8,168 nt of DNA from Planctomycetota bacterium (GCA_021106775.1 JAIOTL010000228.1:1-8168); one strand, 5' to 3'; positions 1 to 5,615 are shown, counted from the stretch's first letter. The notes: generated from the letters alone by a model not told the origin. A program made the numbers and translations.

Positions 1-627
1 TGTTGTTCCTTTAGCATCTCGGCAGAATTGCCACTTGAGATGTGCTGGGAATCCTGCACCACCGCGCCCTCGCAATCCGGATATCTTTATCTCCTCGATA
101 ACATCTTCTGGTTTACCAGTAAGTGCTTTTTGAAGCCCATCGAATCCGCCATTGGCAGCATAATGAAAAATATTTTCCGGGTCAATCAAACCGCAATTGC
201 GTAAAACAATGCGCACTTGATTCTTGAGCATCGGCATGTCCCAGAACGATTTTATTCCGTCAATGTCTTCTTCAGAAGAACCAAGATGACCAATTGGCTT
301 GAGTTTAGGCGAATATTTCAAAATATATTGGTCGAAAATTTTATCGACTTTGTCCGCATCGACATTATTGAAGCAAAACCTTGGTTTTCCAGGCAGTTTA
401 ACATCTAAAAGAGGTTCTAGGTAACAAGGTCCGATGCAGCCGACTTTAACGACCTGAATATTTAGTTTTTTCGAATCTATCAGCTCCTGAACATGGGTAA
501 GTACTTTATCTGCACCGGCAGCAATTCCGCACGTTCCCATGCCGATAAAAACAATCGGTTCAGTGTTTTCAGTAAATTCCTGCCATTGTTCAGTTGCTGA
601 TTGCTTTAAAGTTGTAAGATTATTCAT
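1..627 (-). CDS. nuoF: NuoF/HydB-type NADH-binding flavin subunit of a soluble hydrogenase complex (3' part outside the window)
   Basis: This gene is open at the left edge, so only the first 209 codons are seen; family members usually have about 540-640. Residues ~23-105 form a thioredoxin-like [2Fe-2S] domain with Cys33 (in [11 protein letters not shown]), Cys64 and Cys68 ([10 protein letters not shown]). A linker follows, then the start of the FMN/NADH-binding NuoF core with the glycine-rich [11 protein letters not shown] at 184-194. In HydB/HndC-type proteins this subunit oxidises or reduces NAD(P)H through FMN and passes electrons to Fe-S clusters of a cytosolic [FeFe] hydrogenase. The N-terminal [2Fe-2S] domain favours the hydrogenase version over respiratory NuoF, which lacks it. 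The ATG at 627 overlaps the end of the preceding NuoE-like gene (ATGAATAA), which implies translational coupling, and GGA lies 5 bases upstream. The C-terminal 51-kDa Fe-S domain and any appended ferredoxin domain are not visible. Confidence 0.93.
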   Translation of the reverse strand, partial: MNNLTTLKQSATEQWQEFTENTEPIVFIGMGTCGIAAGADKVLTHVQELIDSKKLNIQVVKVGCIGPCYLEPLLDVKLPGKPRFCFNNVDADKVDKIFDQYILKYSPKLKPIGHLGSSEEDIDGIKSFWDMPMLKNQVRIVLRNCGLIDPENIFHYAANGGFDGLQKALTGKPEDVIEEIKISGLRGRGGAGFPAHLKWQFCRDAKGTT

Positions 628-1072
628 AATTTTCCAACACTTCCCTTAGTTTGATTACTGACATTCTACTGTAAATCTCGTCATCAATTTTAAGAACCGG
701 TGCTAGTGCGCAACATCCGAGACATGCGACACGTTCAAGATCGAAGCGTCTATCTTCGGTTGTTTCACCTGTTACGATGCCCAATTCTGATTCAAGTGCT
801 TTCAGAATAAAATCACCACCGCGAACGTGGCAGGCGGTACCAAGACAGATTTTTATCGAATGTCTTCCTGGTGGGTTGAACCTGAATTGCGAGTAAAACG
901 ATGCAACGCCGAAGATATGACTTTTTGAAACTTTCATCTGCTTTGAGATTTTGCGCACAGAATCGGGCGAGATAAATCCCTCTTCAATTTGTGCTTGCTG
1001 AAGCAATGGAATCAGCTTCCCTCGGTCATCAGTTTTCAGCGGAGCTTTATGCAAACTTGTTGATTCTTTCAT
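620..1072 (-). CDS. nuoE: NuoE/HydC-type [2Fe-2S] thioredoxin-like subunit
   Basis: This is a small electron-transfer subunit of the NuoE/HydC/HndA family. It carries one [2Fe-2S] cluster and partners with the NuoF-like protein encoded next. From the first in-frame ATG (1081) the ligands are Cys79, Cys84, Cys120 and Cys124, in [11 protein letters not shown] and CLGCCALAP; this is the family C-x4-C ... C-x3-C pattern. The N-terminal helical part (residues ~20-70) has the usual [10 protein letters not shown] segment before the cluster domain. I place the start at the second ATG (1072, 150 aa) because AAAAGGA at 1081-1087 is 8 bases from it, whereas the ATG at 1081 sits inside that Shine-Dalgarno sequence. 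The gene follows the sensor hydrogenase directly and overlaps the NuoF start by 8 bases. In this context it most likely serves a soluble, possibly electron-bifurcating hydrogenase rather than membrane complex I; that role is inferred from the neighbours. Confidence 0.94.
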   Translation of the reverse strand: MKESTSLHKAPLKTDDRGKLIPLLQQAQIEEGFISPDSVRKISKQMKVSKSHIFGVASFYSQFRFNPPGRHSIKICLGTACHVRGGDFILKALESELGIVTGETTEDRRFDLERVACLGCCALAPVLKIDDEIYSRMSVIKLREVLENYE

Positions 1073-1080
1073 TTGCTGCA

Positions 1081-1087
1081 TCCTTTT
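1081..1087 (-). promoter_or_regulatory. Shine-Dalgarno sequence that decides the NuoE-like start
   Basis: AAAAGGA on the minus strand overlaps the TAA stop of the upstream hydrogenase gene (1087-1089). It lies 8 bases before the ATG at 1072. The ATG at 1081 begins within the motif and cannot use it, so translation most likely starts at 1072, coupled to termination of the hydrogenase gene. Confidence 0.7.
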
Positions 1088-2424
1088 TATTGTTTTTTCT
1101 TTCTATTTATGAATCTTTTTTTTATTTCATTAATGTTTTCATGTGCAAAAAAGATACACTCTTCAAGAACTGAGAATCCGTTGACAACGTCCTCAGCAAA
1201 GCTCAAGCATGTGGGTGCACCACAAATTCCACAATCGATACTGGGCAATTGTTTATAAATTTCGTCTTTTTCCTTTTTCTTTTTGATTGCCTCGATAATA
1301 TTACCAGATTTGTCGAGTTTACGTGGCATTACCTTACCTTCGTAGTTGAACATACCTTGTTTGAACATCTTGATGTATTCTTTTTGTTTGCTTTCAGGAA
1401 GGATTGGTAAATCTTCAATAAGATTTAATGCTGTTGCACGGGCGATGTATAGGTTTTCTACGGTGAGTGTACCTCCGATGCATCCGTCACGACATGCCAA
1501 AAAATGCAGATATTTCACATTACGGAGTTTGCCTTTTTCGAGGTCGTCAAAAATTCTGATTACATTGTCAAGTCCTGATGCAGTAAGCCAACCTGCTCTG
1601 TCTTTGGCATTTTTATCACCACCGAGAACTGACCAATACATCGATTGTTTTGTGATTGGACCAAGCATTCGTCGAGTTTTAGAGATTTTTTCTGATTTAG
1701 TTTTAAAATCTTCTTCTTTTTTAAGTCTGACAATTTGTGCATAAAGCTGATTATATATGTCATTTATCGAAATTGCACCGTCAAGGTGAGATTTTATCTT
1801 CTCTGCAGGTTGTTTAATCGAAATCATCTTCGCAGGGCAGGGAGTTATGTAAATTGCGCCAATTGCTTCAGGTCGAATTCCAAGTGAGCGCGATTTTTCT
1901 TCTCGCATTTTAATTGCTGCAATTTCTTTCGGTACATCGATTGGGATAAGCTGTTTCAGCATTTCCGGGTAACGAACCTGAATGAGTCGTACAATAACCG
2001 GACATGAACTCGAGATTAGCGGGAAATCGCCAGAATATTCTTTCACAAATTCTTTGATTGCAGTGTAAACAGCTTCGCATGTCCATGTCAGCGGATAAAC
2101 ATCATCAAAACCAATATGTTTCAATGCTGTAAGAATCTGATAAGGGCTGACTTCTCTGCCGAACTGCGTGTACAAAGTAGGAGAAGGAATAGCAACCAAG
2201 TGTTTGAAATGTGAGAACTTGCTGAAATTGTCGGTTTTAGCAGTAATAGCATTATTTGGACAAACTTTGACACATTCGCCGCAATCGATGCATCTTTCTT
2301 CGATAAATTCCAATCCGTTTTTCTTGACACGAATTGCCTGTGTAGGGCAAACGCGAATGCAATTCAGGGACAAATCGCACTTTTCGTTGTGAAATTCTAT
2401 CGAATGATAATATCTTTCGTCCAT
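1087..2424 (-). CDS. Sensor-type [FeFe]-hydrogenase-domain protein with N-terminal ferredoxin and C-terminal Fe-S domain
   Basis: 445 aa. Residues ~5-62 are a 2[4Fe-4S]-type ferredoxin domain: motif 2 is complete (Cys45, 48, 51, 55), but motif 1 has Cys16, Ser19, Cys22, Cys26, so one usual ligand is missing. Residues ~75-345 are the [FeFe]-hydrogenase large-subunit domain. Expected H-cluster ligands are present: Cys141 (SSSCP), Cys196 with Lys199 (TPCPAKM), and Cys311 and Cys315 (CRDGCIGG). Catalytic enzymes have TSCCP at the first site; here Ser140 replaces the proton-transfer Cys, and the third motif continues as LTVENLYIA, typical of sensory relatives (HydS/group C-D-like). Residues 398-423 form a further Fe-S domain (Cys398, 401, 406, 423). 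No PAS domain follows, unlike many HydS proteins. The neighbouring HATPase and DRTGG genes support a regulatory role, which is inferred. A weakly active hydrogenase is the alternative. No strong Shine-Dalgarno sequence precedes the ATG. Confidence 0.9.
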   Translation of the reverse strand: MDERYYHSIEFHNEKCDLSLNCIRVCPTQAIRVKKNGLEFIEERCIDCGECVKVCPNNAITAKTDNFSKFSHFKHLVAIPSPTLYTQFGREVSPYQILTALKHIGFDDVYPLTWTCEAVYTAIKEFVKEYSGDFPLISSSCPVIVRLIQVRYPEMLKQLIPIDVPKEIAAIKMREEKSRSLGIRPEAIGAIYITPCPAKMISIKQPAEKIKSHLDGAISINDIYNQLYAQIVRLKKEEDFKTKSEKISKTRRMLGPITKQSMYWSVLGGDKNAKDRAGWLTASGLDNVIRIFDDLEKGKLRNVKYLHFLACRDGCIGGTLTVENLYIARATALNLIEDLPILPESKQKEYIKMFKQGMFNYEGKVMPRKLDKSGNIIEAIKKKKEKDEIYKQLPSIDCGICGAPTCLSFAEDVVNGFSVLEECIFFAHENINEIKKRFINRKKKQ

Positions 2425-2535
2425 TATCTAAGCTTATTTTCGAGGTTTATAATTATTCTAATTGCAGTTATAATATTTAATTAATATGCCATATTTATAT
2501 AAAAGTACTAATACTTAAACAAGATGATTATTAAA
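2425..2535. other. AT-rich intergenic gap inside the hydrogenase locus
   Basis: This is the only long gap (111 bp) between same-strand genes from 1 to 4257; the others are 28 bp or less, or overlap. It holds the candidate promoter with a dyad at 2494-2522. There is a weak AT-only inverted repeat at 2525-2538 with no T-run, so I see no terminator. Transcription may read through from the HATPase gene. Confidence 0.5.
2494..2522 (-). promoter_or_regulatory. Candidate sigma-70-type promoter with an internal dyad, upstream of the sensor hydrogenase
   Basis: On the minus strand there is TTGTTT (2522-2517), a 17-base spacer and TATAAA (2499-2494), about 70 bases upstream of the hydrogenase ATG. The spacer contains the inverted repeat AAGTA-N4-TACTT (2503-2516), a plausible operator position. 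The -35 match is poor and the region is AT-rich, so chance matches are likely. If real, the hydrogenase-NuoE-NuoF genes can be transcribed separately from the HATPase/DRTGG genes. Confidence 0.35.
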
Positions 2536-2973
2536 TCAGGTTTCAATTTTCAGATTGAACTTCAGATCGAGTGATGTTCCTTTTCCGACAAATGATTCAA
2601 TGTTAAAAATATCAGAGTTTCTCTTGATATTCGGCAGACCCATCCCTGCGCCGAAACCCTTTTCGCGCATCTCTTCAGTTGCAGTTGAATAACCTTCCTG
2701 TATTGCAAGGCTAATGTCTTCGATGCCCTGTCCCTTGTCCTTAACCTTGATATTAATGTAATCGGGTAGAATGATGAGTTCGATTGTACCCTCGTCAGCA
2801 TACATAACGACGTTCATTTCTGCTTCGAAGGTCGCAATGACGGTTCGTCGGACAATGGGCTGCGGGATTTTCAATTCCTTCAGAATTGCTTTAATCTCTG
2901 TTGAAATCATGCCGGCGTTGTTAAAATCTCCGCCCATAATCTCAAATTTCTGGCTGAATAAAATTTCACACAT
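2536..2973 (-). CDS. SpoIIAB/RsbW-like HATPase (anti-sigma-factor/serine-kinase family)
   Basis: The predicted protein is 145 aa, a single GHKL ATPase domain. The N-box is around Glu50-Asn54 (FEAEMN), the G1 box is Asp79-x-Gly81-x-Gly83 (DKGQGIED), and the G2/lid glycines are in GFGAGMGLP (106-114). There is no dimerisation/phosphoacceptor domain or sensor domain, so this matches the stand-alone anti-sigma/switch-kinase type and not a sensor histidine kinase. I chose the ATG at 2973 because GGA lies 7 bases before it and the DRTGG gene ends at 3002; a longer reading to 3159 would overlap that gene by about 160 bp. Family members bind or phosphorylate a partner in ATP-dependent partner switching. 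No STAS anti-anti-sigma or PP2C gene is visible here. The likely partners are the DRTGG proteins or the sensor hydrogenase, inferred from gene order, which resembles hydrogenase clusters of anaerobic Firmicutes. Confidence 0.88.
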   Translation of the reverse strand: MCEILFSQKFEIMGGDFNNAGMISTEIKAILKELKIPQPIVRRTVIATFEAEMNVVMYADEGTIELIILPDYINIKVKDKGQGIEDISLAIQEGYSTATEEMREKGFGAGMGLPNIKRNSDIFNIESFVGKGTSLDLKFNLKIET

Positions 2974-2980
2974 ATTTATT

Positions 2981-2983
2981 TCC
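2981..2983 (-). promoter_or_regulatory. Shine-Dalgarno core that decides the HATPase start
   Basis: GGA (in ACGGAAAT) lies 7 bases upstream of the ATG at 2973. Together with the 28-bp gap to the preceding gene, it supports this start over the upstream in-frame ATG at 3159, which lies deep inside the DRTGG-like gene. Confidence 0.55.
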
Positions 2984-3001
2984 GTAAGGTCATTTACATA
3001 A

Positions 3002-3346
3002 TTATTTTCTAAAACCCTTCTCGTAAAGAATTCCGCTTGCTGTAAACGCTCCGTGTTCTGTTGTAAGAAGAGGTATTTTATTTGCTTTTGCAAAAGAGAT
3101 CGCAGTCTCCACAGGTGTTTTTCCCCGTAGGTATATGACTGCGAGAATGTCTGCAACATCGGCAGTACGGATGGATTGCGCGCTTGTTAAACTTGTGAGC
3201 AGGATAGAATTTTCCTTGGCAAATGCTAGAACGTCGCTCATAAGGTCAGCACAGAAACAATGTCTAAATTCAATGTCAAGCAGGTCTTCACCGACAATGA
3301 CATCGCAATCCAATAATTCTCGAACTGTCGCAAGATTCATGTCCAT
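3002..3346 (-). CDS. DRTGG-like domain protein, hydrogenase-locus type
   Basis: 114 aa, apparently a single small alpha/beta domain with no transmembrane segment. It resembles the DRTGG-family proteins found beside sensor-type [FeFe] hydrogenases. Features seen: VGEDLLD at 18-24, ADLMSDVLAFAKE at 33-45, and IYLRGKTP (71-78), followed by a C-terminal helix-strand ending GILYEKGF. The DRTGG tract itself is degenerate here (DIEFRHC). DRTGG domains also occur in HPr-kinase- and Pta-type proteins, where they act as regulatory or ligand-sensing modules; the exact ligand is not known to me. The start at 3346 has GGA 5 bases upstream, placed in the last codons of the previous gene; only two bases separate the genes, so translation is probably coupled. 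An alternative start at Met3 (3340) is possible. It probably works with the adjacent DRTGG paralogue and the HATPase. Confidence 0.8.
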   Translation of the reverse strand: MDMNLATVRELLDCDVIVGEDLLDIEFRHCFCADLMSDVLAFAKENSILLTSLTSAQSIRTADVADILAVIYLRGKTPVETAISFAKANKIPLLTTEHGAFTASGILYEKGFRK

Positions 3347-3348
3347 AT

Positions 3349-3678
3349 TTATCCGATTCCTAAACCGAAGAGTTTTTTTGCAATTTCCCAGCCGTTGGAA
3401 GAAACAGAAAACAGCGGAATTTGTGTTCGTTCAGCCATTTCCTTAACTTCATCGTCTGGTTTTTTGTTCTGCGTGATGATTATCCCGGCAACGTCAACAA
3501 GGTTTGCTGCTGCGATGAGATTTTTATGAATCTGCACGGTAACAAGCAGATTACCCGCTTTCGCGCCGGAAATGATGTCGCTTACCATATCCGAGATGAA
3601 AACGCCTGTGATTTCGTTGTCGTAAACATTGGTTACCGCTTCCAGATTGAGTTTTTCCTGCAACTCTTTTACATTCAT
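3349..3678 (-). CDS. DRTGG domain protein
   Basis: 109 aa, a single DRTGG domain. The motif region reads DNEITG (20-25) followed by ISDMVSD (28-34), matching the family pattern D-R-x-x-TG ... SDxxSD. It is followed by GNLLVTVQIHKN (42-53), the hydrophobic VAGIIIT strand (63-69) and KKPDDE. A strong Shine-Dalgarno sequence, AAGGAG at 3685-3690, lies 6 bases before the ATG. The protein differs clearly from the neighbouring DRTGG-like protein, so the pair looks like diverged paralogues and not a recent duplication. DRTGG domains are regulatory or sensory modules; the function here is unproven. Gene order (DRTGG, DRTGG-like, HATPase, sensor hydrogenase, NuoE, NuoF) ties it to the hydrogenase. Confidence 0.85.
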   Translation of the reverse strand: MNVKELQEKLNLEAVTNVYDNEITGVFISDMVSDIISGAKAGNLLVTVQIHKNLIAAANLVDVAGIIITQNKKPDDEVKEMAERTQIPLFSVSSNGWEIAKKLFGLGIG

Positions 3679-3705
3679 CAGTATCTCCTTTATTTTTATG
3701 ATTAA

Positions 3706-4257
3706 TTATTCCATGGAAGTTAAGCCGACATCGATGAGGATGTGACCGAAGCAGCGTTCTGGCGGACCTGCGAAACGTTCAGGTAGGATGAGAATCTTTT
3801 TGCCGGGTGTGCGCAGTCGGTCGTTGAAATATTCGTTGAGTGCCTGAAGCTGTTCGTCCGAGAGTTCGATTTCATCCCCTTTTTGACCGCGGAAACAGAG
3901 GGCGAGGTAGATAAAAACTCGATGCGGCTCTGCAATGCGTTGTAAAACTTCGATGTCGCCGCCGCATTTCTTGCCGTCGGGGAACATTATGCCCAGAAGC
4001 TCGTCAAGCTTGACGATTTTGCTGGTGTTGCTGCATTTCAGGTCATATTTGATTGACTGCGCGGAGCCTGCGAACTTCCAGAATTCGTCGTCTTCTTTGT
4101 ATTCCTCGACGGGTTCGACTTCTTCCTCGGAGAAATAGCAGCGTGTGAAGCTGTTGGGATAGCTGCTTTCGTAGATGATGTAGCCCGAGCGAATGTTAAT
4201 CATTTCCCATTGATGCTCTTCGCTGCCGTGGAAGCCTGCGTTGTCGCTGTTTGTCAT
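3706..4257 (-). CDS. Uncharacterised acidic protein at the head of the hydrogenase-regulatory genes
   Basis: 183 aa, family not recognised. There is no signal peptide or transmembrane segment, so it is probably cytosolic. The first half is strongly acidic (SEEEVEPVEEYKEDDEFW at 43-60). A middle segment has LDELLGIMFPDGKKCGGD (84-101), followed by a hydrophobic stretch around VFIYLALCF (114-122). The C-terminal part is GKKILILPERFAGPPERCFGH (152-172, read in two halves), which could be a beta-strand plus loop. The five cysteines (40, 75, 98, 121, 169) are not arranged as a known metal motif. The start is well supported by GGAGGAG (4260-4266) just before the ATG. It ends 27 bp before the first DRTGG gene, so it is probably co-transcribed with the hydrogenase-associated genes. 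Its GC is higher than its surroundings: 57% in the 60-base sample 3721-3780, against 28% in samples of the divergent gene. Function unknown. Confidence 0.75.
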   Translation of the reverse strand: MTNSDNAGFHGSEEHQWEMINIRSGYIIYESSYPNSFTRCYFSEEEVEPVEEYKEDDEFWKFAGSAQSIKYDLKCSNTSKIVKLDELLGIMFPDGKKCGGDIEVLQRIAEPHRVFIYLALCFRGQKGDEIELSDEQLQALNEYFNDRLRTPGKKILILPERFAGPPERCFGHILIDVGLTSME

Positions 4258-4287
4258 TGCTCCTCCAAACCCGTGTGTCCGTAAGAT

Positions 4288-4314
4288 ATTATATCCAGTA
4301 TAATAAATCTACAA
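4288..4314 (-). promoter_or_regulatory. Candidate promoter for the 3706-4257 gene and the genes after it
   Basis: A perfect TATAAT (-10) on the minus strand at 4293-4288 lies about 30 bases upstream of the ATG at 4257. The best -35-like element is TTGTAG at 4314-4309 with a short 15-base spacer (ATTGTA gives 16). The perfect -10 sits in AT-rich sequence, so support is moderate. Confidence 0.4.
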
Positions 4315-4402
4315 TAATTTAAATAACACAAAATTCCTTTTCGCATTTGGATAGCATTTCCAGCATCTATGCATACATCACACACTTATCCGCATATCAT
4401 AT

Positions 4403-4416
4403 CTATTTCCAAATAG
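4403..4416. repeat. 14-bp perfect dyad, possible operator
   Basis: CTATTT-CC-AAATAG has 6-bp arms with a 2-bp centre, 72 bp upstream of the 4489 start codon. A related ATTTGGA sequence at 4345-4351 matches the reverse complement of TCCAAAT within the dyad. Size and symmetry suit a small dimeric repressor, but AT-rich DNA gives such dyads by chance. Confidence 0.35.
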
Positions 4417-4488
4417 TTTTATAAAAATCATTAAACAAATTAAGAATACAATCGAATAACAATGTAAAGATATTCTTAGGGAAATGCC

Positions 4489-5493
4489 ATGCAGAAAAGT
4501 ATAGTTATAATGTTGTGTGTTTTACTCTTTTTATGCAGTTTTGCAATTTGCCTGAGTTATATAAATAATACAACCAGCGGTTCTTCCGAAGCAAATAAAT
4601 ATTTTGGCATCGATAATTCTAACAAACCTCTTTCAACAACTAAAATAATGTTTCTGGACAATTGTGAGGAGCAGGTTCAAGATGAGTTAATTAGTTGTTG
4701 TGATATTGTTGAAGATTATTATTATCCTGAGGATTCATATTTTGCATTGTACTCTAAGAGTAATCCAATGTACTCTAATCGAAGTCTAAGATTTAGCAAG
4801 TTCAATGATTTTGATTTTGTTGAGGACACATTTCCGACTAGTAAAGAGGATGAATTCGCGCCAGTTTTCTACCAATTTAAGCACATTTTTACACTCGATC
4901 AGATATTTTTACTTTCATTAATTGATAGATTTCTCAATTTTGAAAGTATTTTGAGACAATATCCTGAAAGGGCTAATAATCCATGGTATGACAGAAATCA
5001 TATTTATTATGAATACTTTGCAAAAATCTTCTATCTTAAACTTCGATGGAGCATAGAAGGTGAAGAAAAAATAAACTCAATATTAAATAATGCCTTTATA
5101 AATGAAAGATATAATAAACACATTATGTATTTAGAAGAGATAATCCATTCTTTCAAGAATTATACTTTCAAGAAATTTGAATATTATGGTATTTGCCATT
5201 GGAGAAATTACGAAATAACAAAGAATCTAAGTTATGAGCAAGAATTTCTAATGGACTTGAGTAATTTTATGCGTGATGGATACGGTCCAATTGCTTTAAT
5301 CAAACCTGATTTCTGGGAGATATATGAAGATGCTAAGGAAACTATATTATGGTTTGAATTTGATTACCTTCTAACAAATAATATGGGTGAAAAACTTTTA
5401 ATGGAGTTAATTGCAAAAGATTTTGAAACAATTGGATGCGGTTACGAAGGAATTTTGTACGACATAATAAATGGATTTTGGGACAATAAATAG
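4489..5493 (+). CDS. AT-rich orphan gene for a secreted or membrane-anchored protein of unknown function
   Basis: 334 aa, not recognised. Residues ~5-24 form a hydrophobic stretch preceded by one lysine (MQKSIVIMLCVLLFLC), a signal peptide or N-terminal anchor. No lipobox fits: the residue before the candidate cysteines is Leu or Ile, not Gly/Ala/Ser. The rest is soluble, acidic and very rich in Tyr, Phe and Asn. Residues ~130-330 look mainly helical, with segments such as LDQIFLLSLIDRF (136-148) and NKHIMYLEEIIHSF (209-222). Cysteines occur at 59, 70 and 71, 236 and 317, so disulfides are possible after export. AGGGA lies 6 bases before the ATG. It is the only plus-strand gene here and has low GC (17 of 60 bases in each of the samples 4501-4560 and 5041-5100), against 32 of 60 in an accD sample. 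The gene may be acquired or fast-evolving. It ends 10 bp from the tRNA-Pro 3' end. Confidence 0.75.
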   Translation: MQKSIVIMLCVLLFLCSFAICLSYINNTTSGSSEANKYFGIDNSNKPLSTTKIMFLDNCEEQVQDELISCCDIVEDYYYPEDSYFALYSKSNPMYSNRSLRFSKFNDFDFVEDTFPTSKEDEFAPVFYQFKHIFTLDQIFLLSLIDRFLNFESILRQYPERANNPWYDRNHIYYEYFAKIFYLKLRWSIEGEEKINSILNNAFINERYNKHIMYLEEIIHSFKNYTFKKFEYYGICHWRNYEITKNLSYEQEFLMDLSNFMRDGYGPIALIKPDFWEIYEDAKETILWFEFDYLLTNNMGEKLLMELIAKDFETIGCGYEGILYDIINGFWDNK

Positions 5494-5502
5494 AATTATG
5501 AA

Positions 5503-5582
<80 letters not shown>

Positions 5583-5587
5583 AATTT

Positions 5588-5615
5588 CCTATCTTTCCCA
5601 TCACTAAAATGTCAA
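5588..5615 (-). promoter_or_regulatory. Candidate promoter of tRNA-Pro
   Basis: A perfect TTGACA (-35) lies at 5615-5610 on the minus strand. 16 bases further is GATAGG (5593-5588), a weak -10 that leaves initiation close to the tRNA 5' end at 5582. The perfect -35 at the right distance supports a separate promoter. Alternatively the tRNA is processed from an accD read-through transcript. Confidence 0.4.

Larger units (their letters stand above)
4258..4488. other. Divergent AT-rich intergenic region
   Basis: 231 bp between the minus-strand unknown gene and the plus-strand orphan. It holds the candidate minus-strand promoter (4288-4314), five GCAT tetramers (starting at 4343, 4354, 4363, 4371 and 4392), a 14-bp dyad at 4403-4416 and the palindrome TTTTATAAAA at 4417-4426. 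AGGGA at 4478-4482 is the Shine-Dalgarno sequence of the plus-strand gene, 6 bases from its ATG. No convincing plus-strand promoter with both boxes is visible, and I see no RNA gene. Confidence 0.5.

Noticed and set aside
1346..1744. 132-codon plus-strand frame opposite the hydrogenase gene
   Set aside because: It lies wholly inside a well-supported gene. Its composition is Ser/Arg-rich with no motif, and there is no Shine-Dalgarno support.
2503..2516. Rex, FNR or FapR binding site
   Set aside because: The dyad AAGTA-N4-TACTT does not match the consensus of these regulators as I know them, so I report only an unnamed dyad.
2525..2538. Terminator hairpin after the HATPase gene (TGATT/AATCA)
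   Set aside because: All-AT-type 5-bp stem that includes the stop codon, with no following T-run. It is unlikely to stop transcription.
2974..3159. 62-residue N-terminal extension of the HATPase
   Set aside because: It would overlap the DRTGG-like gene by about 160 bp, is Gln/Leu/Arg-rich with no family similarity, and a good start with GGA exists at 2973.
4489..4551. Lipoprotein signal in the AT-rich orphan
   Set aside because: Cysteines follow the hydrophobic stretch, but the preceding residue is Leu or Ile, not the small residue a lipobox needs.
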